Below the pieces are notes generated by a model that ran no database searches, had not been told where the DNA came from, and was given only the letters and a program-made list of their open reading frames with translations. DNA of 64,000 bases. Source: Comamonas serinivorans (GTDB taxonomy: Bacteria; Pseudomonadota; Gammaproteobacteria; Burkholderiales; Burkholderiaceae_C). The stretch spans positions 2,790,001 to 2,854,000 of the forward strand of contig NZ_CP021455.1 of the NCBI RefSeq assembly GCF_002158865.1. The letters are read 5' to 3'. The position numbers and the translations under genes were made by a program. Below, one piece after another: positions 43,740 to 54,221 of this stretch; position 1 is the stretch's first letter, and the number at the start of each line of letters is the position of its first letter.

Positions 43740-43800
43740 GTCGTCTCCGTGGCGCGGGTGCGCGGCTGGCGCGGCCGTGCGGCCGTCGCCTCATGGCACA

Positions 43801-43853
43801 CGAGTATGCAGCAATTGCCGTTCATTGTTCATCGGGAAGTGCCGCATACTCCG
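43801..43853. repeat. Palindromic intergenic element, copy 9
   Basis: The outer arms are CGAGTATG and CATACTCCG, and the inner region GCCGTTCATTGTTCATCGGG. It ends one base before the mmsA stop codon (43855, minus strand) and lies about 60 nt upstream of the acyl-CoA dehydrogenase start. Confidence 0.82.
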
Positions 43854-43854
43854 A

Positions 43855-45378
<1,524 letters not shown>

Positions 45379-45488
45379 GGGATGGGTCTCCTGTCGGGTG
45401 AAGGCGTGCGCGGCGCGACACGCCGGCTGCATCGGCCACATGGTAGGTCTGCAATTTCGCGCACACAAGACACAGAACTGCACGCACC

Positions 45489-45506
45489 GTCTGCAAAAAT
45501 GCAGAC
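45489..45506. promoter_or_regulatory. LysR-type operator palindrome
   Basis: The arms GTCTGCA and TGCAGAC are separated by AAAA to form an 18-bp perfect inverted repeat, with a related half site GTCTGCAATTT near 45447. It is placed between divergent mmsA and the LysR gene and ends just before the ATG at 45508, as expected for autoregulation and control of mmsA. Confidence 0.65.
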
Positions 45507-45507
45507 C

Positions 45508-46413
45508 ATGGACTGGAATGATTTGCGCGTGTTTCTTGCCGTGGCGCGCTCGGGCACGCTGCAGACCGCGGCGCGCCAGCTGGCGGTGGACCACACCACG
45601 GTGTCGCGCCGCATCAAGGCGCTCGAAGCCAGCCTGGGCGCCACGCTGTTCGTGCGGGCCCAGGGCGGGCACGAGCTGACGGCCGCCGGCCTGGACCTGC
45701 TGCCGCGCGCCGAAGCCATGGAAAAAGCCGCCCATGCGGCCCTGCAGTCGGCCAACCGCAACGCCGCCCCGCCCGAGCGCGGCGAACTCGCCGGCGTGGT
45801 CCGCGTCGGCGCGACCGAGGGCTTTGGCGCCGCCATCCTGGCCGGTGCGCTGGCCCGCCTGGGCCAGGCCCACCCGCGCCTCACCCTCGACCTGCTGGCC
45901 GTGCCGCGCGCCCTGCACCTGTCCAAGCGCGAGGCCGACGTCGTCATCTCGCTGGAGCGGCCCTTACGCGGCCCCTATGTGGTGACCAAGCTGTGCGACT
46001 ACACGCTGCACCTGTACGCCAGCCGCCGCTACCTGGCGCAGCACGGGCCCATCGCCACGCGCGACGACCTGGCCGGCCACGCCTACATCGGCTATGTGGA
46101 CGACCTGCTCTACTCCAACGAGCTGCACTTCCTCGACGAGCTTTACCGCCCCGAGTCGTTTGCGCTGCGCAGCACCAGCGTGACGGCGCAGCTGCAGGCC
46201 GCGCTGGCCGGTTGCGGCATCGCCATCCTGCCGGGCTTCCTCGCGCGCGAACACGGCGAGCTGGTGCGCATCCTGCCCGAGCTGGCCAACTTCCAGCGCC
46301 GCTTCTGGATGTCCATGCCGACCGAGAACAAGGCCGTGCCACGCGTCACGGCCGTGTGGCAATACCTCAAGCGCGAAGTCGCCTTGCGCATGCCCGAGCC
46401 GCAGGCCCGCTGA
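45508..46413 (+). CDS. LysR-family transcriptional regulator, probable mms regulator
   Basis: A 301-residue LysR-type regulator. The N-terminal winged helix is WNDLRVFLAVARSGTLQTAA, followed by LAVDHTTVSRRIKALEASLG; a two-lobed effector domain extends from about residue 90 (GVVRVGATEGFGAAILAGAL, GCGIAILPGFLAREHGELVRI). It is read away from mmsA, and a palindrome overlapping its upstream edge fits autoregulation, so it likely controls the divergent valine-degradation genes. An ATG nine bases upstream (45499) lies inside the operator, so the ATG at 45508 is preferred. Confidence 0.9.
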   Translation: MDWNDLRVFLAVARSGTLQTAARQLAVDHTTVSRRIKALEASLGATLFVRAQGGHELTAAGLDLLPRAEAMEKAAHAALQSANRNAAPPERGELAGVVRVGATEGFGAAILAGALARLGQAHPRLTLDLLAVPRALHLSKREADVVISLERPLRGPYVVTKLCDYTLHLYASRRYLAQHGPIATRDDLAGHAYIGYVDDLLYSNELHFLDELYRPESFALRSTSVTAQLQAALAGCGIAILPGFLAREHGELVRILPELANFQRRFWMSMPTENKAVPRVTAVWQYLKREVALRMPEPQAR

Positions 46414-46667
46414 GCGCGGCCGGGCCCGGTCGTCGCCATCGCACACGCCTGCGCTTGGATGCGTTCCCGCTCATCAACGCCTGGCTGACGTGTGCAACTG
46501 GCCGCGGGGTCATCCTCACCCCACGCCTCGATGGCGCGGCGACCCGCATGAACAGCGCCGGGCCTGTTCGCCATCGCCTCGCGGACGCCCCGCCGCCGGA
46601 CCATCGGCGCGTGCCGCTTCGGGCGCCCCACTAAAATTTGCGGTTTCGCCCTGCCGCTCTGCCCCCC

Positions 46668-47495
46668 ATGACTTACTGCGTCGCCATCAAATGCAATGCC
46701 GGACTGGTGTTCCTGTCCGACTCGCGCACCAACGCCGGTGTGGACCAGATCTCCACCTTCCGCAAGATGATCGTGTACGAGCAGCCGGGCGACCGCTTCA
46801 TGGTGCTGCTGTCGGCCGGCAACCTCTCCATCTCGCAGTCGGTGCGCGAGCTGTTCCAGCTCGAAAAGCTCACCGACGACGTGACCGGCGAGACCCTGAC
46901 GATGTGGGACTGCGACAGCATGTTCGACGCCGCGCGCATCCTGGGCGCCACCATCCGCCACGTGCATCGGCGCGATGCCGAAGCGCTGCAGGCTGCGGGC
47001 GTGGACTTCAACGTCTCGCTGCTGTTCGGCGGCCAGATCAAGGGCGAGGCCCCGCGCCTGTTCCAGTTCTATTCGCCGGGCAACTTCATCGAGGCCACGG
47101 GCGAGACGCCGTTTTTCCAGATCGGCGAGTCCAAGTACGGCAAGCCGGTGCTGGACCGCGTCATCACGCCCGAGGTCTCGCTGAACGAAGCGGCCAAGTG
47201 CGCACTGGTGTCCATGGATTCGACCGTGAAGTCCAACCTGTCGGTCAGCCTGCCGCTGGACCTGGTGGTCTACGAAACCAACCAGCTGCAGTCGGACAAG
47301 ATCGTGGCCATCGACCAGGACAACCCGTACTACCGCATGCTGCATCACGGCTGGGGCCAGCACCTGCGCGAGATCTTCGACCGCGTGGACGACCCGGTGT
47401 GGAATGGCGAGGCCACGGCCACGCCGCTGCGCGTGGCCAATTCGCAGGTCAAGCCGCTGCGCAAGCTGTCGTCGCCCGAAGACCGCTTGATCTGA
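46668..47495 (+). CDS. Anbu (ancestral beta-subunit) proteasome-like protease
   Basis: A 275-residue Ntn-hydrolase-fold protein of the Anbu group (peptidase T1-like). The N-terminus MTYCVAIKCNAGLVFLSDSR places Thr2 for action as nucleophile after Met removal, followed by TNAGVDQISTFRKM and, in the middle, SLLFGGQIKGEAPRLFQFYS. Anbu usually occurs with genes for an alpha-E helical protein, a transglutaminase-like protein and an ATP-grasp protein; none of these is next to it here. A TAAAAT -10-like hexamer lies about 31 nt upstream of the ATG at 46668. Substrates are unknown. Confidence 0.9.
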   Translation: MTYCVAIKCNAGLVFLSDSRTNAGVDQISTFRKMIVYEQPGDRFMVLLSAGNLSISQSVRELFQLEKLTDDVTGETLTMWDCDSMFDAARILGATIRHVHRRDAEALQAAGVDFNVSLLFGGQIKGEAPRLFQFYSPGNFIEATGETPFFQIGESKYGKPVLDRVITPEVSLNEAAKCALVSMDSTVKSNLSVSLPLDLVVYETNQLQSDKIVAIDQDNPYYRMLHHGWGQHLREIFDRVDDPVWNGEATATPLRVANSQVKPLRKLSSPEDRLI

Positions 47496-47505
47496 ACCTT
47501 CAGAA

Positions 47506-47558
47506 TCAGTATCCAGCCCTTGCCGATGCTTGAACAACGGCCAAGGCACCATACTCTG
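47506..47558 (+). repeat. Palindromic intergenic element, copy 10
   Basis: The outer core GTAT/ATAC has TCAGTAT on the left and ATACTCTG on the right. The inner arms CCTTGCCG and CGGCCAAGG pair except for one base. It lies 10 nt after the Anbu stop and 23 nt before the hydrolase ATG. Arm asymmetry gives plus orientation. Confidence 0.78.
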
Positions 47559-47581
47559 TGAAACTCCCAGTTCCACTCGTC

Positions 47582-48430
47582 ATGCCTTCGCTCGATCAGC
47601 CCGCGTCCCCGCGCCCGCGGCCCTTGGTCTTTGCGCATGCCAACAGCTTTCCGGCCGGCACCTACCGACGTTTGCTCAGCGCGTTCGAGGCGCAGGGCTA
47701 CACCGTCTTTGCCATCGACAAGTTCGGCCACGACGAGCAGTACCCCGTCACCGACCAATGGCCTCACCTGGTCGCGCAGCTGCAGGCCCTGGTGCACCAG
47801 GTGCACGCGCAAACCGGCCAGAAGCCCTACCTGGTGGGCCACTCGCTGGGCGGCATCCTGAGCCTGATGTGCGCCGCCCGCCACCCCGAGCAGGTGCGGG
47901 GCGTGGTGCTGCTGGACTCGCCCGTGGTGACCGGCTGGCGGGCCGGTGCCCTGCGCATGGTCAAGCGCAGCCCGCTGCTGCGCCGCCGCTTCATGCCCAG
48001 CGCCGTCAGCCAGCGGCGGCGCACCGCCTGGGCCAGCCGCGACGAAGCCAGCACGCATTTCGCGGCCAAGCGCCTGTTTGCACGGTGGCACCCCGAGGTG
48101 CTGCGCGACTACGTGGAGGCCGGCCTGGCCGAGGCGCACGATGAGGGCGGCGTCACGCTGAGCTTTGACCGCGGCGTGGAAACGCGCATCTACGACACCC
48201 TGCCGCACGGCCTGGGCCGGCTGCTGCGCCTGCACCCACCGCGCTGCCCCGTGGCCTTTGTGGGCGGCACGCGCTCGCGCGAGCTGCGCCAGGCGGGGCT
48301 GTCGGGCATCCGCCGCCTGCCCGACGTGCGCTTGCGCATGGTCGAGGGCACGCACCTGTTTCCCATGGAAAAGCCGACCGAAACGGTGGCCGTGGTCTCC
48401 GAGCTGCTGGGCGCGATGCACGGCGGCTGA
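47582..48430 (+). CDS. Alpha/beta hydrolase
   Basis: A 282-residue alpha/beta hydrolase. The nucleophile elbow is VGHSLGGILSLM (Ser at about residue 92), the oxyanion region FAHANSFPAGTYRRLL near the N-terminus, and the catalytic His in MVEGTHLFPMEKP near the C-terminus. An esterase or lipase-like function is likely; substrate unknown. ATG at 47582 is preferred to a GTG at 47558, which touches the palindromic element. Confidence 0.85.
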   Translation: MPSLDQPASPRPRPLVFAHANSFPAGTYRRLLSAFEAQGYTVFAIDKFGHDEQYPVTDQWPHLVAQLQALVHQVHAQTGQKPYLVGHSLGGILSLMCAARHPEQVRGVVLLDSPVVTGWRAGALRMVKRSPLLRRRFMPSAVSQRRRTAWASRDEASTHFAAKRLFARWHPEVLRDYVEAGLAEAHDEGGVTLSFDRGVETRIYDTLPHGLGRLLRLHPPRCPVAFVGGTRSRELRQAGLSGIRRLPDVRLRMVEGTHLFPMEKPTETVAVVSELLGAMHGG

Positions 48431-48821
48431 AACCGCTCTGCACCAGACGCCAGGGGGCGAACGGTCACGCGGCCTGATCCGCCGCGGCCAGGCGAACATT
48501 CAGGGGCTGGTCGGCGCCAGCGCCTGTCAGGGCATCTTCCCGCCCGGGCGAATCACGCCCTTGCTGGAGCTTGGGCACAAATGGGCGCCAGCCCATTCCC
48601 CTCACACCCACTCGCACTCGACGCCGGCGGCGTTGACCCGATGAGGCAAAATGATCAAGGGGTATAGACCTGTTCACGTTTTTAACCAACGAGAACCCAC
48701 CCATACCCCATCAAAGTCACACGCACTCGACGCCGGCAGCGACGTCGACCGTGCAGGCGACAGAACCCGTGCAGGCGTCAGCTCGCGTTGTGGCCACACC
48801 GCAAACCGACCCCAACCCACC
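48431..48821. other. Gap with repeat element and degenerate copies of a gene end
   Basis: There is no supported gene in about 390 bases between the convergent hydrolase and dehydrogenase genes. It contains palindromic element copy 11 (48659-48709) and two short degenerate copies of the dehydrogenase 3' end (48613-48632 and 48722-48741). A small hairpin (ATGGGC, GCCA, GCCCAT) is at 48581-48596. Confidence 0.6.
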
Positions 48822-48852
48822 TCACACCAGCACGCGCTCGATGCCGCCGGCG
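48613..48852. repeat. Three degenerate 20-bp repeats at about 110-bp spacing
   Basis: A unit starting CGCACTCGACGCCGGC occurs at 48613-48632 and 48722-48741, 19 of 20 bases identical. A related unit (CGCGCTCGATGCCGCC) is at 48833-48852 inside the 3' end of the dehydrogenase gene. The spacings are about 109 and 111 bp. A partial CTCACACC match precedes the first and third. Element copy 11 sits between units one and two. Confidence 0.5.
48659..48709 (+). repeat. Palindromic intergenic element, copy 11
   Basis: The outer arms GGGGTAT and ATACCCC pair perfectly (G-rich subtype). The inner arms GTTC-a-CGTT and AACG-a-GAAC pair around TTTAACC. CATAC on the right against TATAC on the reverse of the left gives plus orientation. 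Confidence 0.82.
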
Positions 48853-51800
48853 TTGGCCTTGGCCACGTAGTCCTGCAGCCAGGTTTCGCCCAGGATGTGG
48901 CGCGCCATCTCGATGACGATGTAGTCGGCCTCGAGCAGCCCGTTCTGCAGGTCGCCCTGGTAGCGCGACAGGCCCTGCAGGCAGCTGGGGCAGCTGGTCA
49001 GGATCTTGACGTTGGCCTTCTCCCCCACAGCCCCGGTGTCGCGCAGCGCGGCCACGCCCTTGCGGATTTCCTCTTCCTTGCGGAAGCGCACCTGCGTGGA
49101 GACGTCGGGCCGGGTCACGCCCAGCGTGCCCGATTCGCCGCAGCAGCGGTCACTTTTCAGCACGCCATCGCCCAGCAGCGCCTTGACGGTCTTGGTGCTG
49201 TCCTGCAGCTTCATGGGGTTGTGGCAGGGCTCGTGGTAGAGGTAGGCGCCTTGCTCCGCCGCCGGCAAGGTGATGCCTTTTTCGAGCAGGAACTCGTGGA
49301 TGTCGATGATGCGGCAGCCCGGGAAGATCTTGTCGAACTGGTAGCCCTGCAGCTGGTCGTAGCAGGTGCCGCAGCTCACCACCACGGTCTTGATGTCCAG
49401 GTAGTTCAACGTGGTGGCCACGCGGTGGAACAACACGCGGTTGTCCGTGATCATCTTGTCGGCCTTGTCGAACTGGCCGCTGCCGCGCTGCGGATAGCCG
49501 CAGCACAGGTAGCCCGGCGGCATCACGGTCTGCACGCCCGCGTGCCAGAGCATGGCCTGGGTGGCCAGGCCGACCTGGCTGAACAGGCGCTCCGAGCCGC
49601 AGCCGGGGAAGTAGAACACCGCCTCGCTTTCCACCGTGGTGGCCTGGGGGTCGCGGATGACGGGCACGTAGTCGCGGTTCTCGATGTCGAGCAGTGCGCG
49701 CGCCGTCTTGGTCGGCAGGCCACCGGGCAGCTTCTTGTTGACGAAGTGCACGACCTGCTCGCGGATCGACGGCGTGCCCACAGTGGCCGGCGGGTGCGCC
49801 GTCTGGCTCTTGGCGGCCGGCTTCAGCAAATCCGCCATCACGCGCTGGGCCTTGAAGCCCACGCCCGTCATCACGGCGCGCGTGGCCTTGATGGTCGACG
49901 GCTCGGTCGCGTTGAGGAAGAACATGGCCGCCTTCGCACCTGGGCGGAAGCTCTTCTTGCCCATTTTGTTGAGCAGGTTGCGCATGTTCATCGACACGTC
50001 GCCGAAGTCGATCTTGACCGGGCATGGCGTGTAGCACTTGTGGCAGACGGTGCAGTGGTCGCCCACGTCCTCGAACTCCTGCCAGTGCCGGATGGACACG
50101 CCGCGGCGGGTCTGCTCTTCGTACAGAAAGGCCTCGACCAGCAGCGAGGTGGCCAGGATCTTGTTGCGCGGGCTGTACAGCAGGTTGGCACGCGGCACGT
50201 GGGTGCTGCACACGGGCTTGCACTTGCCGCAGCGCAGGCAGTCCTTGACCGAATCGGCAATCGCGCCGATGTCGCTCTGCTGCATGATCAGCGACTCGTG
50301 CCCCATGAGCCCGAAGCTCGGCGTGTAGGCGTTGGTCAGGTCGGCGTAGATGGGCTGACCATCCTGCAGGAACAGCTCGGGGTTGCGGATCAGCTTGCCC
50401 TTGTTGAAGCGGCCCTGCGGATCGATGCGGTTCTTGTAGTCGGCAAAGGGCTGGAGCTCTTCGTCGGTCAGGAACTCGAGCTTGGTGATGCCGATGCCGT
50501 GCTCACCCGAGATCACGCCGCCCAGGCTGCGCGCCAGGTCCATGATGCGTGCCACGGCCTCGTGCGCCGTGGTCAGCATCTCGTAGTCGTCGCTGTTCAC
50601 GGGCAGGTTGGTGTGCACGTTGCCGTCGCCCGCGTGCATGTGCAGGGCCACGAACACGCGGCCGCGCAACACCCGCTGGTGGATGGCACCCAGCTCGTCG
50701 AGGATGGGCTGGTAGGCCGCACCACTGAAGATGCCCTTGAGCGGCGCACGCAGCTGGCGTTTCCAGCTCGCGCGCAGCTCGTGCGTCTGCAGCTGGGGGA
50801 AATGCGTCCCCACGTGGGTCAGCCAGTCCTGCCACTGCGCCCGCACCTCGCGCACCAGCGTCAGGGCCTGGGCCAGGCGGGCCGGCAGCAGCTCGGCCGC
50901 CGACGAGCCATCTTCGGCAGTATCAGGCACCGCCGTCAGCTTGTGTTGACCATGGAGCAGATACTGCTCGATTTCATCGGCCAGCTTGAGCTTGTTGGCC
51001 AGCGACAACTCGATGTTGATGCGCTCGATGCCGTTGGTGTAGTCGGCCATGCGCGGCAGCGGGATCACCACGTCTTCGTTGATCTTGAAGGCGTTGGTGT
51101 GGCGGCTGATGGCGGCGGTGCGCTTGCGGTCGGCCCAGAAGGTCTTGCGCGCCTCGGGGCTGATGGCGATGAAACCCTCGCCGTTGCGCGAGTTGGCGAT
51201 GCGCACAACCTCGCTGGTGGCCCGCGCCACGGCGTCGGCGTCGTCGCCCACGATGTCGCCCACCAGCACCATCTTGGGCAGGCCCCCGCGCTTGCTCTTG
51301 GTGGTGTAGCCCACGGCCTTCAGGTAGCGGTCGTCCAGGTGCTCCAGACCGGCCAGCAGCACCGGCGGCAGACCCGCTTCGGCATTGCGCTTTTGCAGGT
51401 CGAACATGAAGTCCTTGATCTCGACGATGCTGGGCACGGCGTCCTTGGCGTCGCCAAAGAACTCCAGACACACCGTGCGCGTCTGGCTGGGCATGCGGTG
51501 CACGACCCAGCGCGCGCTGGTGATGAGGCCATCCGTGCCCTCTTTCTGCACCCCCGGCAGCCCGCTCAGGAACTTGTCCGTGACGTCCTTGCCCAGGCCT
51601 TCCTTGCGGAACATGCGGCCCGGGATGTCCAGGCGCTCGGTGCGCAGCGGGGTCTTGCCGTCGGCCGCGAAATAGCGCAGCTCGAAGCTGGCCATCTCGG
51701 CGTCGTGGATCTTGCCGAGGTTGTGGTCCAGGCGATGCACCTCCAGCCATTCGGCATCGGGGGTGACCATGCGCCAGCTGGCCAGGTTGTCCAGCGCCGT

Positions 51801-52727
51801 GCCCCAGAGCACGGCCTTCTTGCCGCCCGCGTTCATGGCGATGTTGCCGCCGATGCACGAGGCTTCGATCGACGTGGGGTCGACAGCGAACACGTAGCCG
51901 GCGCGCTCGGCCGCATCGGCCACGCGCTGCGTGACCACGCCGGCCTCGCTCCACACCGTGGGCACGGCGTGGTCGACACCGGGCAGCGACACCATCTCCA
52001 CCTCGCTCATGGCTTCGAGCTTCTCGGTGTTGATGACGGCGCTCTTCCAGGTCAGCGGCACGGCGCCGCCGGTGTAGCCGGTGCCGCCCCCGCGCGGGAT
52101 GACGGTGAGGCCCAACTCGAAGCAGCCGCGCACCAGCTCGGCCATCTCGGCCTCGGTGTCCGGCGTCAGCACCACGAAGGGGTACTCCACGCGCCAATCC
52201 GTGGCATCGGTCACGTGGCTCACGCGCGAGAGGCCGTCGAACTTGACGTTGTCGTGCCGCGTCAGCTTCTTGAACACCTGCTCCGCGCGGTGGCGCAACT
52301 CGGTGATGCGGTCGAACTTGTCGTTGAACGCCTGGACGGCCTGGCGCGCCAGGGCCAGCAACTCGGCCACCAGCGCATCGCGCTCGGGCGCCTGGCCCGG
52401 CGTGCGCCGCTGGTCCACCTCGGACAGGCGGTGTGCCAGCGCCTCGACCAGCTGAGCGCGACGCTTGGGGTTGTGCAGCAGGTCGTCCTGCAGGTAGGGG
52501 TTGCGCTGCACCACCCAGATGTCGCCCAGCACCTCGTACAGCATGCGGGCCGAGCGGCCGGTGGAGCGCTCGGTGCGCAGCTGCTCGGCCAGGTCCCAGG
52601 CGCGTTGCCCCAAGACCCGCAGCACGATTTCCCGATCGGAGAACGAGGTGTAGTTGTAGGGGATTTCACGCAGACGCGTGGGCTCGGCCTGCGTCAACAA
52701 GGCGGCCAGTTCAGTGGGTGCGTTCAT
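48822..52727 (-). CDS. Fused FAD-binding dehydrogenase with Fe-S and CCG domains (DUF3683)
   Basis: A 1301-residue fused oxidoreductase. The N-terminal DUF3683-like segment is followed by a PCMH/VAO-type FAD domain with VIPRGGGTGYTGGAVPL and SIEASCIGGNIAMNAGGKKA. An FAD-oxidase C domain has FVALHMHAGDGNVHTNLPVN and GVISGEHGIGITKLEFL. Two [4Fe-4S] motifs follow, CLRCGKCKPVC and CTVCHKCYTPC, and two CCG domains with YLCCGYPQRGSGQ and RCCGESGTLGVTRP. Such proteins oxidise D-lactate, D-2-hydroxyglutarate or glycolate and pass electrons to the quinone pool. In most species these domains are on separate subunits. The substrate is not certain. ATG at 52727. Confidence 0.9.
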   Translation of the reverse strand: MNAPTELAALLTQAEPTRLREIPYNYTSFSDREIVLRVLGQRAWDLAEQLRTERSTGRSARMLYEVLGDIWVVQRNPYLQDDLLHNPKRRAQLVEALAHRLSEVDQRRTPGQAPERDALVAELLALARQAVQAFNDKFDRITELRHRAEQVFKKLTRHDNVKFDGLSRVSHVTDATDWRVEYPFVVLTPDTEAEMAELVRGCFELGLTVIPRGGGTGYTGGAVPLTWKSAVINTEKLEAMSEVEMVSLPGVDHAVPTVWSEAGVVTQRVADAAERAGYVFAVDPTSIEASCIGGNIAMNAGGKKAVLWGTALDNLASWRMVTPDAEWLEVHRLDHNLGKIHDAEMASFELRYFAADGKTPLRTERLDIPGRMFRKEGLGKDVTDKFLSGLPGVQKEGTDGLITSARWVVHRMPSQTRTVCLEFFGDAKDAVPSIVEIKDFMFDLQKRNAEAGLPPVLLAGLEHLDDRYLKAVGYTTKSKRGGLPKMVLVGDIVGDDADAVARATSEVVRIANSRNGEGFIAISPEARKTFWADRKRTAAISRHTNAFKINEDVVIPLPRMADYTNGIERINIELSLANKLKLADEIEQYLLHGQHKLTAVPDTAEDGSSAAELLPARLAQALTLVREVRAQWQDWLTHVGTHFPQLQTHELRASWKRQLRAPLKGIFSGAAYQPILDELGAIHQRVLRGRVFVALHMHAGDGNVHTNLPVNSDDYEMLTTAHEAVARIMDLARSLGGVISGEHGIGITKLEFLTDEELQPFADYKNRIDPQGRFNKGKLIRNPELFLQDGQPIYADLTNAYTPSFGLMGHESLIMQQSDIGAIADSVKDCLRCGKCKPVCSTHVPRANLLYSPRNKILATSLLVEAFLYEEQTRRGVSIRHWQEFEDVGDHCTVCHKCYTPCPVKIDFGDVSMNMRNLLNKMGKKSFRPGAKAAMFFLNATEPSTIKATRAVMTGVGFKAQRVMADLLKPAAKSQTAHPPATVGTPSIREQVVHFVNKKLPGGLPTKTARALLDIENRDYVPVIRDPQATTVESEAVFYFPGCGSERLFSQVGLATQAMLWHAGVQTVMPPGYLCCGYPQRGSGQFDKADKMITDNRVLFHRVATTLNYLDIKTVVVSCGTCYDQLQGYQFDKIFPGCRIIDIHEFLLEKGITLPAAEQGAYLYHEPCHNPMKLQDSTKTVKALLGDGVLKSDRCCGESGTLGVTRPDVSTQVRFRKEEEIRKGVAALRDTGAVGEKANVKILTSCPSCLQGLSRYQGDLQNGLLEADYIVIEMARHILGETWLQDYVAKANAGGIERVLV

Positions 52728-52957
52728 GGGTGGGCGCGGGGAGCGCGAAGGCGTTGGCCCAGCGGGCCTGATCGTCTTCTTGCATCGTGGCTTTTCAAGG
52801 CGCAGATTTTACCGGCCCCGGGCACGGCGCTTGCCAGCCGAGCGAGGCAGGCCTTCCTTAAGCCATCCCTAAGCCTGCCCCCAGACAATGGCTTCAACCA
52901 CCCTTCCCCATCGTCTGACCGCTGGTTTGGATCGGGAAAAGGGTGTGAACTTTTTGG

Positions 52958-52984
52958 TTAGCACTCCCTCCAATGGAGTGCTAA
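52958..52984. promoter_or_regulatory. CIRCE element upstream of rpoH
   Basis: TTAGCACTC and GAGTGCTAA are separated by exactly nine bases, a perfect match to the CIRCE consensus bound by HrcA. The right arm overlaps TAATAT (52982-52987), a probable -10 element. It lies about 33 nt upstream of the rpoH ATG. Confidence 0.93.
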
Positions 52985-53016
52985 TATAGAAAATCAATGA
53001 AGAAAGGAACTCTGGT

Positions 53017-53958
53017 ATGAAAACTCAAACTGCGAGCTCCTCCACTGCCGTCGCCCTGGCGAACCCGTGGAGCATGGTGCCCCCCGTGGGGAACCTCGAT
53101 GCCTACATCACGGCCGTGAACCGCATGCCCATGCTGACGCTGGAGCAAGAACAACAGTTCGCGCGCGAGTTGCGCGACCAGAACGACCTGGAAGCCGCCG
53201 GCAAGCTGGTGATGTCGCACCTGCGTCTGGTGGTGTCCGTGTCGCGCCAATACATGGGTTATGGCCTGCCGCAGGGCGACCTGATCCAGGAAGGCAACGT
53301 CGGCCTCATGAAAGCCGTCAAGCGCTTCGACCCCGAACAGGGTGTGCGCCTGGTGAGCTACGCCATGCACTGGATCAAGGCAGAAATCCATGAGTACATC
53401 CTGAAGAACTGGCGCATGGTCAAGGTGGCGACCACCAAGGCCCAACGCAAACTGTTCTTCAACCTGCGGTCCATGAAGCAAGGTTTCAAGGCCGAAGCCG
53501 TGGAGGCTGGCAGCGACACCTACCGCCACTCGCTGTCGGACGCCCAGGTGGCCACGGTGGCCCAGGAGCTCAAGGTCAAGCCCGAAGAAGTGCGCGAAAT
53601 GGAAATGCGCATGGCTGGCGGCGACGTGCTGCTGGACCCCACGCCGAGCGACGATGAGGACCACGCCTTTGGCCCCATCGCCTACCTGGCGGACGTGAAC
53701 CACGAGCCCACGGCCCAGCTCGAAACCGAGCAACGCGAACGCCTGGCCACCGAGGGCATCGCCGAAGCCATGCGTGGCCTGGACGACCGGAGCCGCCGCA
53801 TCGTGACCGAGCGCTGGCTGAACGTGAACGACGACGGCTCGGGTGGCATGACGCTGCACGAGCTGGCCGCTGAGTACGGCGTCTCGGCCGAGCGCATCCG
53901 CCAGATCGAGGTCGCCGCCATGAAGAAGATGAAGAAGGCCCTGGCCGAATACGCCTGA
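53017..53958 (+). CDS. rpoH: Heat-shock sigma factor RpoH (sigma-32)
   Basis: A 313-residue alternative sigma factor that directs RNA polymerase to heat-shock promoters. The RpoH box QRKLFFNLR is at about residues 143-151. Region 2 has LVVSVSRQYMGYGLPQGDLIQEGN, split as LVVSVSRQYMGYG and LPQGDLIQEGN, and SYAMHWIKAEIHEYILKNWR (-10 recognition). Region 4 has LHELAAEYGVSAERIRQIEV. The CIRCE operator at its promoter implies direct HrcA repression, tying sigma-32 synthesis to GroE titration of HrcA. A terminator follows at 54019. Confidence 0.97.
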   Translation: MKTQTASSSTAVALANPWSMVPPVGNLDAYITAVNRMPMLTLEQEQQFARELRDQNDLEAAGKLVMSHLRLVVSVSRQYMGYGLPQGDLIQEGNVGLMKAVKRFDPEQGVRLVSYAMHWIKAEIHEYILKNWRMVKVATTKAQRKLFFNLRSMKQGFKAEAVEAGSDTYRHSLSDAQVATVAQELKVKPEEVREMEMRMAGGDVLLDPTPSDDEDHAFGPIAYLADVNHEPTAQLETEQRERLATEGIAEAMRGLDDRSRRIVTERWLNVNDDGSGGMTLHELAAEYGVSAERIRQIEVAAMKKMKKALAEYA

Positions 53959-54018
53959 CGCCTGCTGACGGGCCTGAGCCTGACCCGCCGGGTCGGGGCC
54001 TGACAAGCCCTCATGCCC

Positions 54019-54044
54019 AACGCCGCACACCCGTGCGGCGTTTT
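54019..54044 (+). terminator. Rho-independent terminator after rpoH
   Basis: Ten-base arms AACGCCGCAC and GTGCGGCGTT with loop ACCC, followed by TT(GC)TT. It lies 60 nt after the rpoH stop. Confidence 0.88.
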
Positions 54045-54221
54045 GCTTGAAGGCGGCGCACTCGGCCGTCCAAGCGCCAAACCCAAGCCGTGCCGCAGGC
54101 CCGCGGCCCCGGCAGCGGCACGCCGGCTCAACGCGCGGTGCGTGATGGCCCGACGGACAGGGATGCGGTCATGCCTGGGCCCCTTGACGGTCACGCTCAC
54201 CTTCCGGCTCATTCATGAACA

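Noticed and set aside
48651..52961. 1436-residue plus-strand open frame across the fused dehydrogenase
   Set aside because: It runs exactly opposite a protein with clear FAD, Fe-S and CCG motifs and shows shadow-type composition.
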